From NCBI RefSeq assembly GCF_042687825.1, contig NZ_JBHUQE010000008.1, positions 86,373 to 150,372 on the forward strand: a stretch of DNA of 64,000 nucleotides. The letters run 5' to 3'. Position 1 is the stretch's first letter. Every line of letters starts with the position of its first letter. The notes beneath the pieces were generated by a model. It worked only from the letters and a program-made list of their open reading frames with translations. It was not told the DNA's origin and did not search any database. Shown here in pieces: positions 43,219 through 53,055 of the stretch. The position numbers were made by a program, and so were the translations under genes. Source of the DNA: Sedimentitalea sp042687825 (GTDB lineage: Bacteria > Pseudomonadota > Alphaproteobacteria > Rhodobacterales > Rhodobacteraceae).

Positions 43219-46200
43219 CTATTCCGCCGGAACCGAGGTCTTTTCCAGGCTCAGCGGGGCCGGCAGATGGACCAGCATCTCTTTCGGGCAGACCTGGATA
43301 AAGTTGGTCTTTTCGATGTCCCAGTGCTGCAGGATGTCGGTGGCCTTGCGGCTGCCGGTCTCGGCCACATGGCGTTCGATCAGTTCCTCGAGCTGGGTTT
43401 CCCAATGCGGCACCGTCACCGGGCAGGTGACCAGGGTTTCCCGGTTCATCATGGTTTCCGCGCTGCCTTCGGGATCATAGAGATAGGCCATGCCGCCGGT
43501 CATCCCGGCCCCGAAATTGGCCCCGATCGAACCCAGGATCACCGCCACGCCGCCGGTCATGTATTCGCAGCCGTTGGACCCGCAACCTTCGATCACCACC
43601 TTGGCGCCCGAATTGCGCACGGCAAACCGCTCGCCCGCGCGCCCGGCGGCAAAGAGATACCCGTCTGTGGCGCCATACAGCACCGTGTTGCCGATGATGG
43701 TGTTCTGATCGGCGGTCAACGGGCTGATCTGCGGCGGACGCACCACGATGGTGCCGCCCGACAACCCCTTGCCGACATAGTCGTTGGCGTCGCCCGAGAC
43801 CTCGAGTTTCAGCCCCGGCGCGGCAAAGGCGCCCAGCGACTGGCCGGCCGAGCCCTGCAGCTTGACCGTCAGATGATCGGGCTGGAACGCGTTGCGCATG
43901 CCGAAATTGCGCACGATATGGCTGGAGGTGCGGGTGCCCACGGTGCGATGGGTGTTCTGTACCGCATAGCTGAGCTGCATCTTTTCGCCATCCTTGAGGA
44001 ACCGCGCGGCGTCGCGCACGATTTCCGCGTCCAGCGTGTCGGGCACGGCGTTGCGCTCTTTTTCCCGGTTATAGACGATTTCCGAGGCCCCATCGACGGT
44101 GATCAAAAGCGGGTTCAGGTCGAGATCGTCCAGATGCGCCGACCCGCGGCTGACCTGCGCCAGCAGATCCGCGCGGCCGATGATCTCGTCCAGGCTGCGG
44201 GCACCGATCGAGGCCAGCAATTCGCGCACTTCCTGGGCATAGAAGGTGATCAGGTTGACCACTTTATCCGCCGAGCCGGTAAATTTGGCGCGCAGGTCCT
44301 CGTCCTGGGTGCAGACGCCAACGGGACAGGTGTTGGACTGGCACTGGCGCACCATGATGCAGCCCATGGCGATCAGCGCGGCGGTGCCGATCCCGTATTC
44401 CTCGGCCCCCATCATCGCCGCCATCACGATGTCGCGCCCGGTGCGCAGCCCGCCATCGGTGCGCAGGGTCACCCGGTCGCGCAGCTTGTTCATCGCCAGC
44501 ACCTGATGCGCCTCGGTCAGGCCCATTTCCCAGGGCAGGCCGGCATATTTGATGCTGGTCGCCGGGCTGGCGCCGGTACCGCCATTATGTCCGGAAATCA
44601 GGATCACGTCGGCCTTGGCCTTGGCGACCCCGGCGGCAATCGTGCCGACGCCGGAACTGGCCACCAGTTTCACCGTCACCTTGGCGCGCGGGTTGATCTG
44701 TTTCAGATCATAGATCAGCTGCGCCAGATCCTCGATCGAATAGATGTCGTGATGCGGCGGCGGGCTGATCAGCGTGACGCCCTTGGTGGACAGGCGCAGG
44801 CGCGCGATCAGGTCGGTCACCTTCATGCCGGGCAACTGACCGCCCTCGCCGGGCTTGGCACCCTGGGCGACCTTGATCTCCAGTTCCTCGCACTGGTTCA
44901 GGTATTCGGCCGTGACGCCAAAGCGCCCGGACGCGACCTGCTTGATCTTGGCCGACGGGTTGTCGCCATTGGGTTCGGGCACGAAATGCGCCGGGTCCTC
45001 GCCGCCCTCGCCGGAATCCGACTTGGCGCCGATCCGGTTCATCGCCACGTTCAGGGTCTTGTGCGCCTCGGGGCTGAGCGCGCCCAGGCTCATGCCCGGG
45101 GTCACGAACCGCTTGCGGATCGACGTGATGCTTTCGACCTCTTCCAACGGCACCGGCTTGCCCAACGGCTTGAAATCCATCAGGTCGCGCAGGTGGATCG
45201 GCGGGTTGCTGCGCATCTTGGCGGAATACTGTTTCCACAGCTCGAACGAGGCGCGGTTACAGGCCATCTGCAGCATATGCATGCTGGTGGCTTCCCAGGC
45301 ATGGGATTCACCGCTGGCACGGGCCTTGTAGAAGCCACCGATCGGCAGCACGTCCAGACCGGACTGCCAGCCGCGCGCATGCACCTCTTCGGCCTTGCGC
45401 TGGATGCCGGACACCCCGATGCCCGAGATGCGGCTGACCATGCCGGGGAAATACTCGGCGCACATGGCGCGCGACAGTCCCACCGCCTCGAAATTCAGCC
45501 CGCCGCGATAGGACGAGATCACCGAGATGCCCATCTTGGCCATGATCTTCAGCAGACCCTGGTCGATGGCCTCGCGATAGCGCGCGACATTCTCGGTCAG
45601 GCTGCCCTCGAGCAGCCCGCGTTCGATCCGGTCGGCGATGGAATCCTCGGCCAGATAGGCGTTGACCACGGTGGCGCCGCAGCCGATCAGCACCGCGAAA
45701 TAATGCGGGTCGATGCATTCCGCCGAGCGCACATTGAGCGAACAGAAGGTCCGCAGCCCCTTGCGCGTCAGGTGGCTGTGCACAGCACTTGTCGCCAGAA
45801 TCATCGGCATCGCCACCTGGCTGTCGCCGGAATACTGGTCGGTCAGCACGATATGGCCGGCACCGCTGCGCACCGCATCCTCGGCTTCGGAGCGGATGCG
45901 CGCCAGACCGTCGCTGAGCGCCCCGGCACCGGGGCCAAAGCTGCAATCGATCTCGACCATCGGCGCGGTGAACTGCTCGATCAGCTTTTCCCATTGGGCA
46001 TTGCCGACAAAGGGGCTTTCCAGCACCACGATCTCGGTCTGGCTGCTGTCCTCGTCCAGCACGTTCTTGAGGTTGCCGAACCGGGTCTTCAGGCTCATCA
46101 CCCGGTATTCGCGCAGCGAGTCGATCGGCGGGTTGGTCACCTGGCTGAAATTCTGCCGGAAGAAATGGCTGAGCGGGCGGTACATCTTGGACAGCACCGC

Positions 46201-47751
46201 GCTGGGGGTGTCATCGCCCATGCTGGCCAGCGCCTCTTTGCCATCCTCGGCCATCGGCGCCAGCACCTGTTCCAGCTCCTCGATGCTGTAGCCTGCCGCG
46301 ATCTGGCGCTTGCGCAGTTCGTCGCCGCTGAACAGCGGCACCTCGGTCGCCCCGGCCAGCATCTCGTCGGCATCGTTGATCTTGTTGACCCATTCGCCAA
46401 AGGGCAGCGCCCGGGCCAGCTTGTCCTTGATCTCGGTGTCGCGGTACATGATGCCCTTTTGCATGTCGACCGCCAGCAGCTGCCCCGGCCCCAGGGCGCC
46501 CTTTTCGACCACATTGGCCTCGTCAATCGGCACCATCCCGGCCTCGGAACCGGCGATCACCAGCCCCTCGCCGGTCACCACATAGCGCATCGGGCGCAGA
46601 CCGTTGCGGTCGAGCCCGGCGCAGACCCAGCGCCCATCGGTCATCGCCAGTGCTGCCGGGCCGTCCCAGGGTTCCATCACGCTGTTGCAATAGGAATACA
46701 TGTCGCGCCAGGCCTGGGGCAGTTCGACCGCCTGCTTGGACCAGCTTTCCGGCACCAGCATGGTCTTGGCCATCGGCGCGCTGCGCCCGGCCCGGACCAG
46801 AACCTCGAACACCGAATCCAGCGCCGCGCTGTCCGAACTGCCGGACGCGATGATCGGCTTGATGTCCTCGGCCATCTCGCCAAAGGTCGCGGACGCCATG
46901 CGGATCTCGTGGCTTTTCATCCAGTTGACGTTGCCGCGCAGGGTATTGATCTCGCCGTTATGGGCCAGCATGCGGAAAGGCTGGGCCAGCCACCATTGCG
47001 GAAAGGTGTTGGTGGAATAGCGCTGATGATAGATCGCAAAGGCGCTTTCGAACCGCGGATCCATCAGGTCGGGATAGAACACGGCGACCTGCTCGGCCAG
47101 CATCATGCCCTTGTAGATGATGCTGCGGCAGGACAAGGACGCGACATACAAGCCGCCGATGCCGGCGGCGGCCGCGGCCTTTTCGATGCGGCGGCGGATC
47201 ACATAGAGTTCGCGTTCAAAGGTTTCCTCGTCCACGCCCTTGCTGTTGGACAGGATGATCTGTTCGATCTCGGGCCGCGTCGCGTTGGCCTTTTCGCCCA
47301 GACAGGTCACATCCACCGGCACATGGCGCCAGCCATAGATGTAATAGCCCATGCGCAGGATCTCGGTTTCGACGATGGTGCGGCACTTTTCCTGGGCGCC
47401 GAAATCGGTGCGCGGCAGGAACACCTGGCCGACCGCGATCAGCTGATCCTTGCGCGGCGCATGGCCGGTGCGCTCGATCTGGTCGTAAAAGAAGGGCACG
47501 GGGATCTGCACGTGAATACCAGCGCCATCGCCGGTCTTGCCGTCGGCATCCACCGCGCCGCGATGCCAGATCGCTTTCAGCGCGGATATCCCCGCCTCGA
47601 CCACCTTGCGGCTTTTCTGCCCATCGACGGACACCACCAGGCCGACCCCGCACGAGGAATGCTCGTCGGCTTCGGAATAGAGCCCGTTCTCTGCCATCCA
47701 TTTGCGCTTTGCCTCTTCGGCACGCACCCAGTCTGCATCGTATTTGGTCAT
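43219..47751 (-). CDS. gltB: Glutamate synthase (NADPH) large subunit
   Basis: GltB makes glutamate from glutamine and 2-oxoglutarate. The 1510-aa protein contains the glutamine amidotransferase domain with Cys in SSCGVGLVVS near residue 33, and the central domain. The FMN-binding synthase domain has GEGGEDPAHFVPEPNGDNPS near residue 940 and the 3Fe-4S ligands in CIMVRQCQSNTCPVGVCTQ near residue 1133. The C-terminal beta-helix follows. Length matches the family. The cluster is gltD, a secreted protein, GFA, then gltB; the gene follows GFA by 11 bp. Confidence 0.96.
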   Translation of the reverse strand: MTKYDADWVRAEEAKRKWMAENGLYSEADEHSSCGVGLVVSVDGQKSRKVVEAGISALKAIWHRGAVDADGKTGDGAGIHVQIPVPFFYDQIERTGHAPRKDQLIAVGQVFLPRTDFGAQEKCRTIVETEILRMGYYIYGWRHVPVDVTCLGEKANATRPEIEQIILSNSKGVDEETFERELYVIRRRIEKAAAAAGIGGLYVASLSCRSIIYKGMMLAEQVAVFYPDLMDPRFESAFAIYHQRYSTNTFPQWWLAQPFRMLAHNGEINTLRGNVNWMKSHEIRMASATFGEMAEDIKPIIASGSSDSAALDSVFEVLVRAGRSAPMAKTMLVPESWSKQAVELPQAWRDMYSYCNSVMEPWDGPAALAMTDGRWVCAGLDRNGLRPMRYVVTGEGLVIAGSEAGMVPIDEANVVEKGALGPGQLLAVDMQKGIMYRDTEIKDKLARALPFGEWVNKINDADEMLAGATEVPLFSGDELRKRQIAAGYSIEELEQVLAPMAEDGKEALASMGDDTPSAVLSKMYRPLSHFFRQNFSQVTNPPIDSLREYRVMSLKTRFGNLKNVLDEDSSQTEIVVLESPFVGNAQWEKLIEQFTAPMVEIDCSFGPGAGALSDGLARIRSEAEDAVRSGAGHIVLTDQYSGDSQVAMPMILATSAVHSHLTRKGLRTFCSLNVRSAECIDPHYFAVLIGCGATVVNAYLAEDSIADRIERGLLEGSLTENVARYREAIDQGLLKIMAKMGISVISSYRGGLNFEAVGLSRAMCAEYFPGMVSRISGIGVSGIQRKAEEVHARGWQSGLDVLPIGGFYKARASGESHAWEATSMHMLQMACNRASFELWKQYSAKMRSNPPIHLRDLMDFKPLGKPVPLEEVESITSIRKRFVTPGMSLGALSPEAHKTLNVAMNRIGAKSDSGEGGEDPAHFVPEPNGDNPSAKIKQVASGRFGVTAEYLNQCEELEIKVAQGAKPGEGGQLPGMKVTDLIARLRLSTKGVTLISPPPHHDIYSIEDLAQLIYDLKQINPRAKVTVKLVASSGVGTIAAGVAKAKADVILISGHNGGTGASPATSIKYAGLPWEMGLTEAHQVLAMNKLRDRVTLRTDGGLRTGRDIVMAAMMGAEEYGIGTAALIAMGCIMVRQCQSNTCPVGVCTQDEDLRAKFTGSADKVVNLITFYAQEVRELLASIGARSLDEIIGRADLLAQVSRGSAHLDDLDLNPLLITVDGASEIVYNREKERNAVPDTLDAEIVRDAARFLKDGEKMQLSYAVQNTHRTVGTRTSSHIVRNFGMRNAFQPDHLTVKLQGSAGQSLGAFAAPGLKLEVSGDANDYVGKGLSGGTIVVRPPQISPLTADQNTIIGNTVLYGATDGYLFAAGRAGERFAVRNSGAKVVIEGCGSNGCEYMTGGVAVILGSIGANFGAGMTGGMAYLYDPEGSAETMMNRETLVTCPVTVPHWETQLEELIERHVAETGSRKATDILQHWDIEKTNFIQVCPKEMLVHLPAPLSLEKTSVPAE

Positions 47752-47762
47752 GATCAGGCTCC

Positions 47763-48194
47763 TTATGTCGTCGGCCCGTACAGCGCGAAAACCTGCGCCT
47801 CGGTCATTTCTTGATGGTCGCCGGAAAAGGCGAATGCCGTCGATCTGCGATCGACGAATATCTCGCGGGTCAGGGTCAGCCCCTGCTGGTCGTCAAACAA
47901 TCCGACCGGAATATGATATTGCCCCTTGTGGGACCCCTCGGCGGTGATCCGGTACCACAGGCCCGAACCGCAGCGGTTGCACCAGGCCCGTTCGGCCCAG
48001 TCCGAGGACTGGATGCGCCCGATATGTTCGCTGCCTTCCCAACTCACCTCTTCGGCGTCGACACTCACGGCCAGCAACGCGCTGCCGGCCCAGCGCTGGC
48101 ACATACCGCAATGGCAGGCACCGAAATCCGGATCTATCCTGCGGGCGGTAAAGCTGACCGCGCCGCACATGCAATGCCCTGTCCTGTCGCTCAT
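47763..48194 (-). CDS. GFA-family zinc protein
   Basis: A 143-aa GFA (glutathione-dependent formaldehyde-activating-like) protein. The zinc-binding Cys are in GHCMCGAVSFTAR, CHCGMCQRWAGSAL near residue 28 and CNRCGSGLWYRI near residue 72. GFA members bind glutathione or zinc, and few have a proven substrate. It lies between the secreted protein and gltB, 11 bp before gltB, so it is very likely co-transcribed with glutamate synthase. Confidence 0.86.
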   Translation of the reverse strand: MSDRTGHCMCGAVSFTARRIDPDFGACHCGMCQRWAGSALLAVSVDAEEVSWEGSEHIGRIQSSDWAERAWCNRCGSGLWYRITAEGSHKGQYHIPVGLFDDQQGLTLTREIFVDRRSTAFAFSGDHQEMTEAQVFALYGPTT

Positions 48195-48250
48195 TGTCTC
48201 ATGTCTCTCTCACTGTTCGGCGCCCGGGACCACGCGCGTCTCTGCCCGGG

Positions 48251-48910
48251 TCATCCGTTACATCCCGCTTCGAGCTGCTTGGCCAGAAACCCGGGCTGGC
48301 CGGGAAACCGCAGCGACACCGGATCCTGTGCCAGCTTTTCGGGCGCGCTGCCCTGGGTCTGGCGTGCATAGGCGCCCTCGATGAACAGGTTCAGGTCTTC
48401 GGACACCAGGATGTCGAACTCGAAAACCAGGTTGTTGCTCCGTTTTGCCGGGACAAAGTTGCGGACCAGCGTCCCGGTCCGGAACGCATGCCCGTCCAGC
48501 ATCACCATGTCCTGGCCAAGCGTGGCCTCGGCCTGCAGCCTGTATTCGATGTCCTTGATCCGCCCTGTGGCCACCATTGCCTTGCGGTCCGTCCGGGCCG
48601 ATCCGTTTTCAACCAGCGCAGGCAGAGTGACCGACTGGCCCTCGTCAAACAGGACCTCGAGGGTCTGCAGATTGTTGCGCAGCGCGTAGCCGGCAAAAGC
48701 CCAGTCTTTGGTGAATCTGTGGGTGTCGTTCAGAACACCCGAAACAAAGCCGTGATCCAGGAAATGATCGCCGCAATCGAACACCGTGGTCGCGACACAG
48801 CTGTTCCGTTCGATGGTCACAATGGGGGTGCACCCTTGCGGCACCGGCACTTCGGCCACCACCGCCGTCGCGCCCAGCAGCAGGGCGGCCATTGTCGTCA
48901 CTGTTTTCAT
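48251..48910 (-). CDS. Secreted protein of unknown function in gltDB operon
   Basis: A 219-aa protein with a signal peptide (MKTVTTMAALLLGATAVVAE, cleavage near VVAEV). The mature part has five Cys (including GCTPIV, SCVATT, DCGDH and GCNG) and a beta-rich pattern. I do not recognise the family. It lies 91 bp downstream of gltD and 56 bp before the GFA gene on the same strand. The frame also has an ATG four codons upstream (48922). Confidence 0.7.
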   Translation of the reverse strand: MKTVTTMAALLLGATAVVAEVPVPQGCTPIVTIERNSCVATTVFDCGDHFLDHGFVSGVLNDTHRFTKDWAFAGYALRNNLQTLEVLFDEGQSVTLPALVENGSARTDRKAMVATGRIKDIEYRLQAEATLGQDMVMLDGHAFRTGTLVRNFVPAKRSNNLVFEFDILVSEDLNLFIEGAYARQTQGSAPEKLAQDPVSLRFPGQPGFLAKQLEAGCNG

Positions 48911-49001
48911 GCGGCTCTGCATCGGTCCGGTTCATTGGTGCCGCCCCGGCCGCAACGCGGCGTTTCGGCGGGGCAGGCAGGTTTCTTTTCGTGTCGCCGC
49001 G

Positions 49002-50438
49002 CTATTCCGCGGCCAAGGCCGCGCCGGTTCCGAACTGCGTCAGAATCGCTTCGGCGCAATCGCGGCCGTCACGGATGGCCCAGACCACCAGCGACGCACC
49101 CCGCACGATGTCGCCCACGGCATAAACACCGGGCAATTCGGTGGCACCGGTGGTGAATTCGGCCTTGATCGTGCCCCAGCGCGTCACCTGCAGTTCCGGC
49201 TGATCCCACAAGGTCGGCAATTCCTCGGGCTCAAAGCCCAGCGCCTTGATCACCAGGTCGGCGTCTTCGACGTAATCCGCGCCTTCGATGATCTCGGGCG
49301 ATTGGCGACCGGTGGCGTCGGGCGCGCCCAGGCGCATCTTTTGCACCATCACGCCGCTGACCTTGTCCTCGCCAACGAAACCCTTGGGGGCGCTCAGCCA
49401 TTCAAAGATCACACCCTCTTCCTCGGCGTTGTTCACTTCGCGCTGGCTGCCCGGCATGTTGGCCCGGTCGCGGCGGTACAGGCATTTGACGCTGGTCGCG
49501 CCCTGCCGGATGCTGGTGCGCACACAATCCATCGCGGTGTCGCCGCCGCCGATCACCACGACGCGCTTGCCCGCCGCGTTCATCCGGCCGTTGTCGAAAT
49601 CCTCGACCGTGTCGCCAAAGCCCGTGCGGTTGCTGGCGGTCAGAAAGTCGATCGCCTTTTCGATACCCGGCAGGCCGCTGCCCGGCATTGCCAGATCGCG
49701 CGACTTGTAGACACCGGCGGCGATGATCACGGCGTCATGGGCGGCGCGGATCTCGGCGAACGAGATATCCTCGCCGACATTGCAGTTCAGCCGAAAGGTG
49801 ACGCCGCCCTTTTCCAGCTGTTCATTGCGGCGCAGCACCACGTCCTTTTCCAGCTTGAAGCCGGGAATGCCATAGGTCAGCAGGCCGCCGGCCCGGTCGT
49901 AGCGGTCATAGACCGTGACCTGTACCCCGGCACGGCGCAGCACGTCCGCCGCCGCCAGCCCGCCCGGCCCGGCGCCGATGATCCCGACGCTTTCGCTGCG
50001 TTCGTGCGCCGGCCGGATCGGCTGCACCCAGCCGCGCTCCCAGGCGGTGTCGGTGATGTATTTTTCGACGGCACCGATGGTGACGGTGCCGTGACCGGAT
50101 TGTTCGATCACGCAATTGCCTTCGCACAGCCGGTCCTGCGGGCAGATGCGCCCGCAAATTTCCGGAAAGGTATTGGTCGCCTGGCTGACCTCATAAGCCT
50201 CTTGCAGGCGGCCCTGGGCGGTCAGACGCAACCAGTCCGGAATGTTGTTGTGCAGGGGACAGTGGCTCTGGCAATAGGGCACGCCGCACTGGCTGCAGCG
50301 GCTGGCCTGTTCACTGGCCTTGGCATCGGCGAATTCTGCATATATCTCGTGGAAATCCTCGCGCCGCGCCTCCGCGTCACGCTTTGCTGGCATGTCCCGG
50401 TCGATCTGCACGAACTTCAGCATTGGTTGCTTGGCCAC
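49002..50438 (-). CDS. gltD: Glutamate synthase small subunit
   Basis: GltD supplies electrons from NADPH to GltB. The 478-aa protein has the N-terminal [4Fe-4S] sites (SRCSQCGVPYCQSHCPLHNN near residue 46 and GRICPQDRLCEGNC near 95). It also has the FAD motif VGIIGAGPGGLAAADVLRR near residue 150, the NADPH motif VVVIGGGDTAMDCVRTS near 293 and the C-terminal FAD segment GVYAVGDIVRGASLVVWA. It heads the operon with two extra genes before gltB. Confidence 0.96.
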   Translation of the reverse strand: MAKQPMLKFVQIDRDMPAKRDAEARREDFHEIYAEFADAKASEQASRCSQCGVPYCQSHCPLHNNIPDWLRLTAQGRLQEAYEVSQATNTFPEICGRICPQDRLCEGNCVIEQSGHGTVTIGAVEKYITDTAWERGWVQPIRPAHERSESVGIIGAGPGGLAAADVLRRAGVQVTVYDRYDRAGGLLTYGIPGFKLEKDVVLRRNEQLEKGGVTFRLNCNVGEDISFAEIRAAHDAVIIAAGVYKSRDLAMPGSGLPGIEKAIDFLTASNRTGFGDTVEDFDNGRMNAAGKRVVVIGGGDTAMDCVRTSIRQGATSVKCLYRRDRANMPGSQREVNNAEEEGVIFEWLSAPKGFVGEDKVSGVMVQKMRLGAPDATGRQSPEIIEGADYVEDADLVIKALGFEPEELPTLWDQPELQVTRWGTIKAEFTTGATELPGVYAVGDIVRGASLVVWAIRDGRDCAEAILTQFGTGAALAAE

Positions 50439-50668
50439 GGCAAAGACTCCATAATTTCATCGGCGACCTGTGTGTAAGGCATTTATCGAGGGATTAAAAG
50501 TCAAAACCGCTGACCTTTTTTGGTCGATTTTTTCGACTGCAGCACCGCCGCCAGCCCGAAACTGCTTAATTTATGCACCAATGCGGACCTAAATGGCGGC
50601 TTTCCTTTTGATACAAAGCACTTATACCTGTGACCATCTGACATATTCCAGCCCGGGACATCCGCCAC

Positions 50669-51496
50669 ATGCCGCTCTTTCAACTTTTTCTTGTGGCCGT
50701 CATCCAGGGTCTGACCGAGTTTCTGCCGGTTTCCTCCTCGGGTCACTTGATTCTCTTGCCGGGACTGACCGGGCTGGCCGATCAGGGGCAGCTGATCGAT
50801 GTGGCAGTACATGTCGGCACGCTGGGCGCCGTCGTGCTGTATTTCTGGTCTGACGTAAAGATCGGGCTGCTGGGCCTGCCCGACCTGCTGCGTGGCCGGC
50901 GTGACTCGGCCGGAGCCGCCCTGGCGCTGGGACTGATCGTCGCCACGATCCCGGTCATCCTGTGTGGTGCGGTGCTGCATTTCACCGGTCTCAGCGATGC
51001 CCTGCGGTCGGTCAAGGTGATTGGCTGGACCATGCTGATCTTTGGTCTGGTGCTGTATTGGGCCGACCAGACCGGCCCGCGCACGCGTGACGCCGCCGCC
51101 TGGCCGCTGGGACACGCGCTGATCATGGGGCTGTGGCAGGCGATCTCGCTGATCCCGGGCACGTCCCGGTCAGGCATCACCATCACCGGCGCCCGGCGGC
51201 TGGGGTATGACCGCAGCGACGCTGCACGCCTGAGCATGTTGATGTCGATCCCGACCATTCTCGCCTCGGGCATTCTGCTGGGGGCCGAAGTCGCGATCGA
51301 AGCCGACATGGCGGCGATCCGCGACAGCGCCATCGCCGCGGCACTGGCCTTTGTCTCGGCCCTGCTGGCGCTGGCGCTGATGATGCGCCTGCTGCGCAGC
51401 ATCAGCTTTACACCCTACGTAATCTACCGGATCGCGCTGGGGCTGGTGTTGCTGACCTATGCCTATGGCGGGTCAGAACTGCAGATTGCGGGCTGA
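50669..51496 (+). CDS. uppP: Undecaprenyl-diphosphate phosphatase
   Basis: UppP/BacA recycles undecaprenyl pyrophosphate for peptidoglycan and O-antigen synthesis and gives bacitracin resistance. The 275-aa membrane protein carries VIQGLTEFLPVSSSGHLIL near residue 11 and the second signature LIPGTSRSGITITGARRLG near residue 162, the two active-site regions. Eight hydrophobic segments are seen. It converges with the NDUFA9-like gene, overlapping by 24 bp. Confidence 0.95.
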   Translation: MPLFQLFLVAVIQGLTEFLPVSSSGHLILLPGLTGLADQGQLIDVAVHVGTLGAVVLYFWSDVKIGLLGLPDLLRGRRDSAGAALALGLIVATIPVILCGAVLHFTGLSDALRSVKVIGWTMLIFGLVLYWADQTGPRTRDAAAWPLGHALIMGLWQAISLIPGTSRSGITITGARRLGYDRSDAARLSMLMSIPTILASGILLGAEVAIEADMAAIRDSAIAAALAFVSALLALALMMRLLRSISFTPYVIYRIALGLVLLTYAYGGSELQIAG

Positions 51497-52456
51497 ATCC
51501 TTGATCGCGTCATATTGACCCGACGGACGGAACCGCCACAGGTATTCCGGCAGAACCGCCTCGACCGCAACAGGCGTGATGCCAAGATCGGCAAACCCCT
51601 TGGCCCCGTCCGAGACAACGTTGTTCCGCGCCAGATTGCGCAGCTGATCGCGCGTCAGGATGCCATTGGTCACCAGGCCGAATGTCAGACCCTGCACCAG
51701 ATCAAATCCAAAGGCCATCAGCCGCGCCACGAAATTCGGCAGGTTCAGCACCAGTCGGCGACGGTGGATCACACCCAGCATCTGCTGAACCAGCGCGCGC
51801 AGCGATTTCACCTCGGGTCCGCCCAGTTCATAGATGCCGGGCTCGGCCTCGCCCAACACGCCCATGACCGCAGCCCGTGCCACATCATCGACATAGACCG
51901 GCTGGAACAGGCTGTCCGCACCCGCGATCGGCAGGATCGGGCCGAACCGAGTCATGCCGGCAAAGCGGTTAAAGAACTGGTCCTCGGGGCCGAACACCAC
52001 TGACGGACGCAGAATGACCGCGTTCGGCATGTGTTTCTGCACCGCGGCCTCGCCCAGCGCCTTGGTGCGGGCGTATTCGCTGTCGCTGTCGGCATCCGCG
52101 CCAATCGCCGAAATCTGCACCATGCGGACGACCCCGGCCTTTGCCGCCAGACGGGCAACGCGCTCGGCGCCGTCGGCCTGGACCGCATCGAAACCGTTCT
52201 TGCCAACCTGGTTCAGGATACCGACACAGTTCACCACCGCGTCGGCACCCTGCATCGCCGCGGCGACCGAGGCATCGTCCCGGATGTTGCACAGCACCGG
52301 CTCGACCTGACCGACCGCGCCGTAGGGCCGAACGAACAGCGCCTCGTTCGGACGCCGGACAGCGACCCGGACGCGCCAGCCCTGCTGCGCCATGCGGCGG
52401 GTGATGTAACGACCGACAAAGCCGGATCCGCCGTAGATTGTGACCAGTTTGGACAT
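51473..52456 (-). CDS. NDUFA9-like NAD(P)-binding protein (complex I assembly-type)
   Basis: A 327-aa extended SDR. The nucleotide loop is VTIYGGSGFVGRYITRRM near residue 4, with QISAIGADADSDSEYARTKA (catalytic Tyr and Lys) near residue 118 and VVFGPEDQFFNRFAGM near residue 150. This matches the alphaproteobacterial homologue of mitochondrial complex I subunit NDUFA9. Known roles are structural or in NADPH binding within complex I. The gene is not near a nuo operon. The start at 52456 was chosen because the domain opens immediately. Confidence 0.88.
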   Translation of the reverse strand: MSKLVTIYGGSGFVGRYITRRMAQQGWRVRVAVRRPNEALFVRPYGAVGQVEPVLCNIRDDASVAAAMQGADAVVNCVGILNQVGKNGFDAVQADGAERVARLAAKAGVVRMVQISAIGADADSDSEYARTKALGEAAVQKHMPNAVILRPSVVFGPEDQFFNRFAGMTRFGPILPIAGADSLFQPVYVDDVARAAVMGVLGEAEPGIYELGGPEVKSLRALVQQMLGVIHRRRLVLNLPNFVARLMAFGFDLVQGLTFGLVTNGILTRDQLRNLARNNVVSDGAKGFADLGITPVAVEAVLPEYLWRFRPSGQYDAIKDSARNLQF

Positions 52457-52662
52457 GCCTGGGCTCCCTGAAAGTTGGGTACACCACGATCTACCGCCCC
52501 GGCCCTGCGCAAACAAGGCGCAAAAACGCCGCGTTGCCGGGAATTCCCCGCCAGGACCCGATCGCACTTGTTTTGCGCGGTGGAAAATTAGTTGGGTGTT
52601 TTTTCGGAAAATCCATTTGACACCCCCCGCAGGTCAGCCTAAAGGGTCGCCTCACGACACCT

Positions 52663-52749
52663 GCCCAGGTGGCGGAATTGGTAGACGCGCTAGCTTCAGG
52701 TGCTAGTGTCCGTATGGACGTGGAGGTTCGAGTCCTCTCCTGGGCACCA
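52663..52749 (+). tRNA. tRNA-Leu (CAG)
   Basis: An 87-nt tRNA. The acceptor stem GCCCAGG (52663-52669) pairs with CCTGGGC (52739-52745), and CCA is encoded at 52747-52749. The anticodon loop TTCAGGT gives anticodon CAG. A long variable arm and the T-arm GGTTCGAGTCC confirm the leucine type. It marks the left border of the stress-gene segment. Confidence 0.97.
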
Positions 52750-53055
52750 AAATTTCCCTGATATTCCAAAAACCCATCGACGTGGGAATCCCTTGGCAAG
52801 GGCGACCTTTCGTGTCGCCGGTCTGTTGACTGGTTAGAGACCTTGCCGTTGCGGCGGGATTGACAGACAGCCGGGTGCCGCGAATTTCATCGCGCCGTCC
52901 GTGTGCCCGGAATGGCCCTGCAGCCACGTGGTCATAGCGCCTGCAAGGTTCCCCGCGCGGCCGATCCGGCCGCCGATGACTTTGTCCCTCTACGGTGTTA
53001 TCGAGCACCTTACACAGTTTTGTCTCAAAGCGGAGCAAAAGCAGAGCTCAATAAC
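52750..53055 (+). other. 306-bp gap after tRNA-Leu
   Basis: No coding frame with family features is seen. The sequence contains a GGTG/CACC pair (around 52995-53010) close to the next gene and is less GC-rich than the left part of the window. It may hold the promoter for the SnoaL-type gene. I found no obvious duplicate of the tRNA 3' end to indicate an att site. Confidence 0.4.

Noticed and set aside
43267..47814. A 1515-residue open frame on the strand opposite gltB
   Set aside because: It lies entirely over gltB, which has full family features. The antisense frame is open because of GC-rich codon bias and has His/Arg-rich low-complexity content.
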